NCBI GenBank assembly: GCA_964548165.1
Contig: CAZJQD010000017.1
Location: forward strand, 31,824 to 71,079
Origin: CAZJQD01 sp964548165 [NCBI: uncultured bacterium]
GTDB taxonomy: Bacteria; UBA8481
Direction: 5' to 3'
Length of the DNA: 39,256 nt
The notes beneath the pieces are model-generated. The model ran no database searches. It was not told where the DNA came from and saw only the letters and a list, made by a program, of their open reading frames with translations. How positions within the stretch are numbered: the first letter of the stretch is position 1; every line of letters begins with the position of its first letter. The translations under genes were made by a program, and so were the position numbers. Below are positions 11,687 to 18,299 of this stretch, piece after piece.

Positions 11687-11731
11687 GTCCAAAGTATGGA
11701 CAACTGTCCGCAAATTGGACACGTTCCGTCC
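11687..11731. promoter_or_regulatory. Regularly spaced GTCC/GGAC half-site array before the transposase
   Basis: Five alternating half-sites begin at 11687, 11698, 11706, 11717 and 11728, in the order GTCC, GGAC, GTCC, GGAC, GTCC. Steps are 11, 8, 11 and 11 bp, close to one helical turn. The central part is a GGACA-AC-TGTCC palindrome. It lies between repeat C and the transposase ribosome-binding site. It could be an operator or a subterminal binding site for the transposase. This is a direct sequence observation; the function is inferred. Confidence 0.5.
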
Positions 11732-11801
11732 GAATCGACACTGATAAGACTCGAGTTACGACTGGCATGGTCTTCGCTCTCTGATCCGGCAAGGAGGAGT
11801 T

Positions 11802-12818
11802 ATGTCCAGACCGCATCGCGTCGCATACCCGAACGCAACCTACCATGTCCTGAACCGTTTTGTCGACCGGCACCCATTCTTCCGGGGCGACGCCGACTAC
11901 GAGCGGTTCCTCGAGACCTACCACGAATGCGCGCGCGGCATGGGAATCCGCACGTTTGCGTGGTGTCTCATGCCCAACCACTTCCATGTCGTCCTGCAGA
12001 CGCCCACGCCGTGCATCTCGTCGTTCCTCCAGCGCTTTCTCTCGCGGGCCGCGCGCGGACTCAACCTCGCCCACCAGCGCGTCGGACACCTCTTCCAGGG
12101 GCGGTCGAAGACGCTACTCGTGGAGGATGGCGCCTACTTCAACACGGTCGTGGCCTATGTGCTCCTCAATCCGGTGCGGGCCTCGATGGTTCGCAATCCA
12201 ATGCGCTACGCGTGGAGCTCGGCGCACGAGACCGCCTCCTGCGCGGCACCGCGTGTCGAGCGGCGGCAGTTGCTGGAACTGCTCGACCTCTGCCCGCTCG
12301 CGCCGGCCTCTCCCGAGGACGAGATGCGGCTCTTTCGCCGCTGGTTCTCGACCATCGGCGAAGAGGAGAACGAGACCGGGTTTCGAGCCGGACATCGCGG
12401 CTCATTCCTCGCGACGGCGAATTTTCGAGAGCGAATCCTGGCCGGCCACGAGCGGCGCATCCGGGACCTTGATCATCGACGCCGCCGCGCCGCCGATCGA
12501 CTCTCGTCAAACTCGTGCTGGCAGGACTTCATCGAGATCTGCCACGCATTCGTGGCGCGAAGTGACCGGCACTGGAAACATGTCTGGGCCGCTCCCTCGT
12601 GTGCGGTTCACGATCTGGCGGTCTATCTCGCTCACGTCTGCGGCGGATGGTCGTACTCGCGGCTGCAGGAAGCCGAGGACGATCGAGCCCCGATCGGCAC
12701 TTACAGCAAGGTCGTCTCGCTCATCCGCAACAACCCCTTACGCCGCGCGTTGGCCGAGAAACTGGAGGTCAGGTGCTCGCAACTCGTGTATTCAGAGATC
12801 CGCAATTCCGCAGTCTGA
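11802..12818 (+). CDS. REP-associated tyrosine (Y1 HUH) transposase with extended C-terminus
   Basis: A 338-aa transposase of the IS200-like/RAYT superfamily. The N-terminus has YPNATYHVLNR. The HUH metal motif is WCLMPNHFHVVLQ (H60, H62). GHLFQGR follows, and the helix VVAYVLLNPVRASMV carries the probable catalytic Tyr119. These single-strand nucleases cut and join DNA through a 5'-phosphotyrosine. The region after ~220 is longer than in minimal RAYTs. Residues around 260-330 (LAVYLAHVCGGWSYSRLQ, then KVVSLIRNNPLRRALAEKL) loosely resemble the DnaA domain IV fused to some RAYTs. The start is fixed by AAGGAGGAG two bases upstream. The stop TGA lies within repeat D, and the last residues (EIRNSAV) are encoded by the repeat. 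It overlaps the convergent GT-C gene by 50 bp. Confidence 0.9.
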   Translation: MSRPHRVAYPNATYHVLNRFVDRHPFFRGDADYERFLETYHECARGMGIRTFAWCLMPNHFHVVLQTPTPCISSFLQRFLSRAARGLNLAHQRVGHLFQGRSKTLLVEDGAYFNTVVAYVLLNPVRASMVRNPMRYAWSSAHETASCAAPRVERRQLLELLDLCPLAPASPEDEMRLFRRWFSTIGEEENETGFRAGHRGSFLATANFRERILAGHERRIRDLDHRRRRAADRLSSNSCWQDFIEICHAFVARSDRHWKHVWAAPSCAVHDLAVYLAHVCGGWSYSRLQEAEDDRAPIGTYSKVVSLIRNNPLRRALAEKLEVRCSQLVYSEIRNSAV

Positions 12819-14004
12819 CACTCGCCACCAGCACCGCCAAAAACGCCCTCACGGGGAGGTAATACCTCGGGATGGGGTAGAGCGGGGCGTGAAGGAGGGC
12901 GAAGTAGGCGATGATCGCGAGGGCGATGCGGCCGTCGCGGTGGCGGAGGGCGCCGGGGATTCCGGCGATGGCGAGGATGAGGAGGAGAATATTCGCGGCA
13001 CGGAGCGTCCACTTCACGGCGGGCATGCGGTCCATCGACTTCATGGCGCCTGGAACCTCCACCCAGGACCAGAACGCGCCCTTCACGATCCTCGCCGCGC
13101 ACGCGATCGGCTCCGCGCGCATCCGCGCCAGGGCCTTGGCGAGGTAGACGCCGTGGGCCTCTCCAGCCTCGAGGTGACGGGCGACGCGCTGCTCCTGGAT
13201 GAAGATGTAATTGCCACGCTCGTCGTAGGGAGAGAGCAACCATGGGAAGTCGTAGTTCATGGACGCCCAGAGCAGGAAGCCAAAGCCGCCGGAGCGGACC
13301 GCGGTTCCCTCGCCGAGCACCTCGCGATTCCGCATCGTCCAGGCCGCCATCGGTAGGACGAAGATCAGGGACGCCAGCAGGATCTTCTCCCAAGATCGGG
13401 GACGCCGCACCAATCGCCATGCCATCGCGGCCGGCTGGAGAGCCATGGTGATCATCGTCTGGAAGAGGAGCGTGCCGCCCAGGAGACCGGCCCAGGCGTG
13501 ACTGCTCGCGCGGTCGGAAGTCTCGATGCGACTCCAGGCGCCGGCGAAGAGCACGAGGAGGCACGCGCCGATCGCTTCCGTCAGGATAAACGCGGGCGAA
13601 GGAATGCTGACGGGGTCGAGCGCAAAAACGAGGCCTGCCAGGAAGGCGCGGCGCGCGCCCAGGCGCGAGAGCAATCGCTCGTAGAGGAGCGGCGCGATAA
13701 GCGCGTGGAGGAACGCCTGGAGGATCTGAACACCCATGAGACGGCCGAACGAGAGAACGAGCATCCCCGCCAGGAACAAGGGGTAGCTCGGGGCCCGGAA
13801 CGCCGTCAGCGCGCCCTGCTCGTCGACCATGCCCGCGCCCGAGACGAGTCCACGGGCCATCGTGAGGTAGGTCGTCGTGTCGGAGACCTGGCCGTCGAAA
13901 CCGATGAACGGGAGGATGATCCGCGGGAGGAATGCGAGCGCGAAGAGGACGGCCATGGCGCGCGGCGCTTTTGCCATCAGGGACCGCTCCAAGCGCGTCA
14001 TCAT
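12769..14004 (-). CDS. GT-C family membrane glycosyltransferase (PMT_2-like), 3' end altered by the mobile unit
   Basis: A 411-aa integral membrane protein with about ten hydrophobic segments. An early periplasmic loop contains FIGFDGQVSDTTTYLTMARG and AFRAPSYPLFLAG, with the acidic residues and layout of PMT/ArnT-like glycosyltransferases. Such enzymes transfer sugars from polyprenyl phosphate carriers on the outer face of the inner membrane. The last 17 residues (from SVRLRNCGSL to the end) are read through repeat D and the transposase 3' end. They are a by-product of insertion, and the native C-terminus is lost or replaced. The protein probably lacks only a few residues after the last helix (FLAVLVA), so it may still work. 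The start is ATG-ATG at 14004; GGAAG lies a few bases upstream. Confidence 0.8.
   Translation of the reverse strand: MMTRLERSLMAKAPRAMAVLFALAFLPRIILPFIGFDGQVSDTTTYLTMARGLVSGAGMVDEQGALTAFRAPSYPLFLAGMLVLSFGRLMGVQILQAFLHALIAPLLYERLLSRLGARRAFLAGLVFALDPVSIPSPAFILTEAIGACLLVLFAGAWSRIETSDRASSHAWAGLLGGTLLFQTMITMALQPAAMAWRLVRRPRSWEKILLASLIFVLPMAAWTMRNREVLGEGTAVRSGGFGFLLWASMNYDFPWLLSPYDERGNYIFIQEQRVARHLEAGEAHGVYLAKALARMRAEPIACAARIVKGAFWSWVEVPGAMKSMDRMPAVKWTLRAANILLLILAIAGIPGALRHRDGRIALAIIAYFALLHAPLYPIPRYYLPVRAFLAVLVASVRLRNCGSLNTRVAST
12796..12821 (-). repeat. Element repeat copy D (inverted orientation, right end of the transposase unit)
   Basis: The reverse complement matches copies A-C over 26 bp from GTGTCAGACTGCGGA to the final TCT. 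Only the central WW bases vary (AT here). It encodes the transposase C-terminus and stop on one strand and the tail of the GT-C protein on the other. Confidence 0.88.
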
Positions 14005-14062
14005 CCCGGTTCTTCCTCCGTGCTCACCGTGGTATCAACAAGTCTCGTTGAGAACGAGCGCT

Positions 14063-15673
14063 TCAGTCCTCGTCCGGGATCCGCGTGTACACGCGGTAGT
14101 CGATCTCCGGGAAGATGTTGTCGCGCCACTCGACCTCGTCGAGCCAGGTCGTGTCGACGGAGTTGTGCGTGATCTCGTCGTGGAGCTTGAGGAAGCGGGC
14201 GCAGTGATCGCGGGTGCGCCTGACCGCGTATTCGACCATCGTCCCCGTCTTGATGATGAACGCCCAGTCGCTGGATTGCGCCAGGAGCAATTCGCGGGCG
14301 AGCTGGTTGAGAGCGCGCTCCTTCAGGCCGGTGGCGCGCGGGTTGGCCGTCGCGATCTCGACCATCCGATCCGCGCACTCGTGGAGGTGCGGGTAGATCC
14401 AGTCGTTGCATTGGTCGAGCCAGACACCGGCATAGCCCTGGTCTCCCCAGGACGAGAACGTGGGCTCCGCCTGCTGGTGCTCGGGGAACTTCTGCAGGTA
14501 CTCCCACGGCGTCGTCAGCTCCAAGGTCTGCGATTGATGACACTGGCGCATGAAGGAGTGGAGAAATTCGGGCCCCTCGTACCACCAGTGCCCGTAGAGC
14601 TCGGCGTCGTACGGCGAGACGACAATCGGGGGCTGTCCGAGCTTCTCGGCCAGGTACTCGATCTGCTTCTCGCGGTTGAACATGAAGTTCCCGGCATGCT
14701 CCTTCAAGAGCGTCTGGGCGACCTCGTGGTTGTAGGGGTCCTTCGCGTCGAGGGCCACCCCGCGCTTCGTGATCTTGTGGTACTTGATGCCGGTGTTGGT
14801 CCGGAAGCCCATCGGGTGGATGTAGGGCTTGATATAGTCGAACTCGGCGTCGAACCCGAGGTCGCGGTAGAACTCCCGGTAGTTGTGATCTCCGGGATAC
14901 CCCTCGTCCGCGGACCAGACCTGCTTGGAAGATTCGAGATCGCGGCCAAAAAAGGCGACGCCGCCCGAGGAGATGATCGGGGCGAAGACGCCGTAGCGAG
15001 GGCGGGGCGTGCCGAAGAGGACGCCGTGAGCGTCGACGAAGGTGAACTTGATCCCGGCCTCCCGGAGAAACCGGTCATGCCCGGGCCAGAAGCCGCACTC
15101 CGCGAGCCAGATGCCGTTGGCGGGGCGGCCAAAGTGCTTCTTGTGGCTCTTCTGCGCGACCTGGATCTGAGCACGGACCGCGGTCGGGTTGACGTGCATG
15201 CAGGGCAGGAACCCGTGCGTGGCGCAACAGGTGATGATCTCGAGATGGCCCGCGTCCTGGACCTCCTTGAAGGCGGCCAGGAGGTTGCGCTTCCAGCGGC
15301 CGACGTAGAAGTCGTGGATAGCGCGGAACTTGTTGTAGTAGTGCCAGGCCGTCCGGTTGAAGTCCGGCATGTTCTGCGTCCGGTAGGTTTCCTTCTCCGC
15401 GAGCTCGATGAGCCGCTCGAGGTGGCGCTGGTAGCGATCCTGCAGAAGCTCGTCGGCCAGCATGGCCGCCAGGGGCGGCGTGATGGACATGGTGATCTTG
15501 AACGGCACCTTGTCGTGCATGAGCGCGTTGTAGGCGAAGAGGAGAGGGACGTAGGTCTCCGTGATGGCCTCGTAGAGCCAGTCCTCCTCGAGAAATTCCT
15601 CGTGCTCGGGGTGCCTGACGAACGGCAGGTGCGCGTGCAGGACCATCGCGACGTAACCCTTGGGCTTCTTCAC
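14063..15673 (-). CDS. GH57 family 1,4-alpha-glucan branching enzyme (DUF1957-type)
   Basis: A 536-aa glycoside hydrolase family 57 protein. The start MVLHAHLPFVRHPE holds the metal/substrate His pair typical of the family. The catalytic nucleophile Glu is in NGIWLAECGFWPG and the probable acid/base Asp in SPYDAELYGHWWYEGPEF. The C-terminus has a helical bundle and a DUF1957-like domain. Relatives form alpha-1,6 branches in glycogen-like glucans in the cytoplasm. The GTG at 15673 has GGAGG about 10 nt upstream. It lies 33 nt after the DUF4912 gene on the same strand; that pairing recurs in several phyla and suggests a shared role in storage glucan. No glgA or glgC is in the window. Confidence 0.92.
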   Translation of the reverse strand: MKKPKGYVAMVLHAHLPFVRHPEHEEFLEEDWLYEAITETYVPLLFAYNALMHDKVPFKITMSITPPLAAMLADELLQDRYQRHLERLIELAEKETYRTQNMPDFNRTAWHYYNKFRAIHDFYVGRWKRNLLAAFKEVQDAGHLEIITCCATHGFLPCMHVNPTAVRAQIQVAQKSHKKHFGRPANGIWLAECGFWPGHDRFLREAGIKFTFVDAHGVLFGTPRPRYGVFAPIISSGGVAFFGRDLESSKQVWSADEGYPGDHNYREFYRDLGFDAEFDYIKPYIHPMGFRTNTGIKYHKITKRGVALDAKDPYNHEVAQTLLKEHAGNFMFNREKQIEYLAEKLGQPPIVVSPYDAELYGHWWYEGPEFLHSFMRQCHQSQTLELTTPWEYLQKFPEHQQAEPTFSSWGDQGYAGVWLDQCNDWIYPHLHECADRMVEIATANPRATGLKERALNQLARELLLAQSSDWAFIIKTGTMVEYAVRRTRDHCARFLKLHDEITHNSVDTTWLDEVEWRDNIFPEIDYRVYTRIPDED

Positions 15674-15706
15674 GGGCGTATGCCCTCCGTCTTCACGCGG
15701 CCGGTC

Positions 15707-17056
15707 TCAGCGAACAGTGCGACGCGTGACGATCGGCTCGGCCTTTCGACGTTCCTTGCCGTCCGCGCGCACGGCCTCGACCGGAAGGTTGATCCGGCCG
15801 TCCGGGAGCGCGTAGCGGAGCGTGAACGTTCCATCGGGACGGAGCTGGATCTGCCGGCCCTGGACCGTCACCTTGGCGGTCGGCTGGGTCCCCCCGTAGA
15901 GGATCAGCTCGCAGTCGACCCAGAAGAAGAAGTCGTCCTGCTTCTTCTTGGCGCCCGGGGTGGGAACGGAGGCGCCGGAGGACATCGGCGACGCCCCATG
16001 CCAGGACGAGAGCGATCCGGAGGTCGGGAAGGGCCACTCGTACTTCTCGGGCCGCTCCTCCCCCGCCTTGGGCTTGCGCCGTCCACCGACGGCGGAGCCG
16101 CCGAAGCCGGCGAGGTGGGTACCGACGAGCTTGCCGCCCGAGAGCTGGAAGATCTCGTCGAACTCCTCGTCGAGCGTCCGGAACTTCTCGTCGACGACGC
16201 TCGAGACGGACTTGCGGGGGGTCTTCACGGTGGAGGAACCGAAGAGCTTGTAGAAGCGCCCGGACTTACCGAGAACGCCCAGTTCCACGCGCCAGGCACG
16301 CCCGGCAGTGGGAAGGTGGATGTACCACGAGCTCGCATCGGGATGGATCTGGAGGTCGAAGAGGTCGTTGGCGTTCTCGTCCTCGCGTCCCGTCACGTCG
16401 AAGACGCGGAGCACCTTGCGGCCGCCCTCCACGTCGGGCCCGAACTTGCGGAAGATCTTCTTCTCGGTCTCCGTCGTCAGTTCCCAGTAGGCGAAGAGCC
16501 AGCGCGGATCGCGCGTCAGGAGAACGAACTTGTCGCGGCCATAGCGCTTGGGAAGCGGCGCGCCCGAGAGCTGGTCCTCGGGAACGCGCGACGGGCGATA
16601 GGGCGGCTTCTGCTGGACGACGGTGCCGGAGGAAAAGGACGATCCACCCTCATCCAGGTCGAGATTCTCGACGCCGGGAGGCGGCTCGTTGCGGCGAGCG
16701 GCACGGGAGGGCCGGGTCCGCTCCCCCTTGCCGGCAGATGCGGACTCGAGCTCCACAACATCCTCGACGGTCGCGGTCTCGGCCTCCGGTCCCTCCGCGG
16801 CCGCGGCCTCGCGGTTCTTCCGGCTCCGCTCCTCGATCGCTCGCAGGGCCTTGGCCGGAGCTGCTTTTCGGGCCGAATTCTCCTCGGATTTGCGGCCGCG
16901 CCGGGCCCGAGCGGCCTCCGCCCGGGTCAGGGCCTTGGCGATCTCGGCGGCCAGCTCTTCCTTGCCCATCTTGGAACGACCCGGGAGGTCCAGCTCCCGC
17001 GCACGCTCGATCAGCTCCGCCTTGCTCTCCAGCAACAGTTCTTTCTTGTTCATCAT
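15707..17056 (-). CDS. DUF4912 domain protein with Rho_N/SAP-like N-terminus
   Basis: A 449-aa protein. Residues 1-45 (KKELLLESKAELIERARELD, then SKMGKEELAAEIAKAL) match the short helix-extended-helix Rho N-terminal/SAP-like module. A long low-complexity, charged linker follows. A DUF4912 domain then begins near residue 170 with YGRDKFVLLTRDPRWLFAYWEL. A second DUF4912-like or immunoglobulin-like segment lies at the C-terminus, with a beta-rich ending LRPDGTFTLRYALPDGR. DUF4912 proteins are thought to bind glycans and often neighbour GH57 enzymes, as here. The biochemical role is unproven. The start is ATG-ATG with GGGAG upstream. It is divergent from bioB across 230 bp. Confidence 0.85.
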   Translation of the reverse strand: MMNKKELLLESKAELIERARELDLPGRSKMGKEELAAEIAKALTRAEAARARRGRKSEENSARKAAPAKALRAIEERSRKNREAAAAEGPEAETATVEDVVELESASAGKGERTRPSRAARRNEPPPGVENLDLDEGGSSFSSGTVVQQKPPYRPSRVPEDQLSGAPLPKRYGRDKFVLLTRDPRWLFAYWELTTETEKKIFRKFGPDVEGGRKVLRVFDVTGREDENANDLFDLQIHPDASSWYIHLPTAGRAWRVELGVLGKSGRFYKLFGSSTVKTPRKSVSSVVDEKFRTLDEEFDEIFQLSGGKLVGTHLAGFGGSAVGGRRKPKAGEERPEKYEWPFPTSGSLSSWHGASPMSSGASVPTPGAKKKQDDFFFWVDCELILYGGTQPTAKVTVQGRQIQLRPDGTFTLRYALPDGRINLPVEAVRADGKERRKAEPIVTRRTVR

Positions 17057-17248
17057 CCGCTCTCCCGTTCGTCCTTGGTGCCCGGACGAACCGCGATTTT
17101 GACCATCAGGGCCCTGTCGCCAGACCTCGGCCGAGCCGTTTCTTCATCCGCCTGTCATGATCGCATCCACTCAACACCCGTCAAGGGAAGAAATGGCCCA
17201 TCCCAGCCGCGCCTGTCCACAGGAGTTGGGGCGGTCAGGCGCGCGGAA

Positions 17249-17277
17249 TTGAGAGTTGCGCTCTTCTGATGTAGGAT
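17249..17277 (+). promoter_or_regulatory. Probable sigma70-type promoter for bioB
   Basis: TTGAGA (17249-17254) and TAGGAT (17272-17277) are separated by exactly 17 bp. A start about 7 nt after the -10 box would fall near 17284, only ~3 nt before the bioB ATG. No Shine-Dalgarno precedes that ATG, which supports a leaderless transcript. No BirA or BioR operator was recognised. Confidence 0.55.
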
Positions 17278-17286
17278 CGCACTCAT

Positions 17287-18240
17287 ATGACCGTTCTTGT
17301 ACCCACGGAATTGACGAGAGATCAGGCGCTCGAACTGCTGTCGCAGGACGAACCGCACACGCTTACGCTCCTCGCGGCCGCCCGCGAACTCCGCGAACTG
17401 CACTGGGGAAAGCGCGTGACGCTTCACGTGCTCTCGAACGCCAAGTCCGGAAAGTGCCCCGAGGACTGCGGGTTCTGCTCCCAGTCCGCCCGGTTCGAGA
17501 CGGGTATCACCGAGTACCCCGTGATCTCCGGCGATGAGCTCTTCGCGCAAGCCAAGCGAGCCGATGAAGCAGGCGCCGAGAAGTTCTGCATCGTCACGGC
17601 CACCCGGGGTCCCCAGAAGGCGCTCCTCGACGCGCTCTGCCCCGCCGTCACCCGGATCAAGAGCGCCTTCCCGAGACTCCAGATCTGCTGTTCGCTGGGG
17701 CTGTTGACGCCCGAGACCGCGGAGCGCCTGCGCGAATCCGGGGTCGATCGCTACAACCACAACCTGGAGACCAGCGAGCGGTTCTTTCCGCAGGTCGTCT
17801 CGACTCACAAGTGGCAGGACCGCGTCGAGACCATGAAGCTCGCCAAGAACCTCGGCATGGAGGCTTGTTGCGGCGGGATCGTGGGGCTGGGCGAGACTGA
17901 CGCCGACGTCATCGACATGCTCTGGACGCTGAAGGAACTGGAGGTCGATTCCATCCCCATCAATCTCTTCAATCCCAGGCCCGGCACCCCCTTCGGTCAC
18001 GTGACTCAGCTCTCGCCCATGAAGGCCCTGCGCATCCTGGCCGTGGCCCGTCTCCTCCATCCCACCCGCGACCTTCGCGCCGCCGGCGGTCGCGAGGCCG
18101 TCCTTGGCCCGCTTCAGCCGCTCGCTCTCTTCGCTTGCAACTCCATCTTCGCGGAAGGGTACCTCACCACTCCCGGCCAGGGTCTCTCCGCGGACGAAAC
18201 CATGATCGCCGCCCTCGGCTACGAGGTTCACCGGGAGTAA
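17287..18240 (+). CDS. bioB: Biotin synthase
   Basis: A 317-aa radical SAM enzyme that inserts sulfur into dethiobiotin, the last step of biotin synthesis. The [4Fe-4S] CxxxCxxC motif is at C57, C61 and C64 (KCPEDCGFCSQS). The auxiliary [2Fe-2S] ligands are recognisable as Cys101, one of C134/C135, and one of C194/C195 (EACCGGIVG). The Arg ligand lies in RAAGGRE at about 264. YNHNLETS and NLFNPRPGTP are conserved BioB segments. No other bio gene is nearby, so the pathway is dispersed. The upstream region suggests a leaderless mRNA. The 60-bp gap to the convergent glycosyltransferase shows only a weak short hairpin. Confidence 0.97.
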   Translation: MTVLVPTELTRDQALELLSQDEPHTLTLLAAARELRELHWGKRVTLHVLSNAKSGKCPEDCGFCSQSARFETGITEYPVISGDELFAQAKRADEAGAEKFCIVTATRGPQKALLDALCPAVTRIKSAFPRLQICCSLGLLTPETAERLRESGVDRYNHNLETSERFFPQVVSTHKWQDRVETMKLAKNLGMEACCGGIVGLGETDADVIDMLWTLKELEVDSIPINLFNPRPGTPFGHVTQLSPMKALRILAVARLLHPTRDLRAAGGREAVLGPLQPLALFACNSIFAEGYLTTPGQGLSADETMIAALGYEVHRE

Positions 18241-18299
18241 AACCCCGACGCCGTGAGTTACGGGAACCGGCCAAGACTGCAAAACGGCGAGTCGGACAC

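Larger units (their letters stand above)
11471..11801. other. 331-bp intergenic region holding repeats B and C and a GTCC/GGAC array
   Basis: No supported coding sequence lies here. It is visibly less GC-rich than its surroundings. In order it holds repeat B (11538-11566, inverted), a 74-bp spacer, repeat C (11641-11669, direct), the half-site array at 11687-11731, and a strong AAGGAGGAG ribosome-binding site at 11791-11799 serving the transposase. Confidence 0.85.
11641..12821 (+). mobile_element. RAYT-type (REP-associated Y1 transposase) unit with inverted end repeats
   Basis: The unit is 1,181 bp, from repeat C to repeat D. The ends are inverted and differ by one base over 26 positions. 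It holds a half-site array, a strong ribosome-binding site and one Y1 transposase gene. Classical IS200/IS605 elements have hairpins rather than inverted ends, whereas RAYT genes are typically flanked by REP-like repeats, which fits. The right end lies inside the 3' end of the convergent GT-C gene. The identity of the repeats is shown by sequence; that the unit moves is inferred. Confidence 0.65.

Noticed and set aside
11641-12821. Classical IS200/IS605 element
   Set aside because: No subterminal hairpins or TnpB/IscB gene were seen. The transposase is long and the ends are inverted repeats, so the RAYT class fits better.
13877-17269. A 1,130-codon plus-strand open frame running opposite the GT-C, GH57 and DUF4912 genes
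   Set aside because: The protein has no recognisable motifs and is a composition artefact of the high-GC antisense strand. The minus-strand genes have clear family motifs.
18241-18299. Bidirectional terminator between bioB and the convergent glycosyltransferase
   Set aside because: Only a 4-bp CCGT/ACGG stem is visible, with no T-run.
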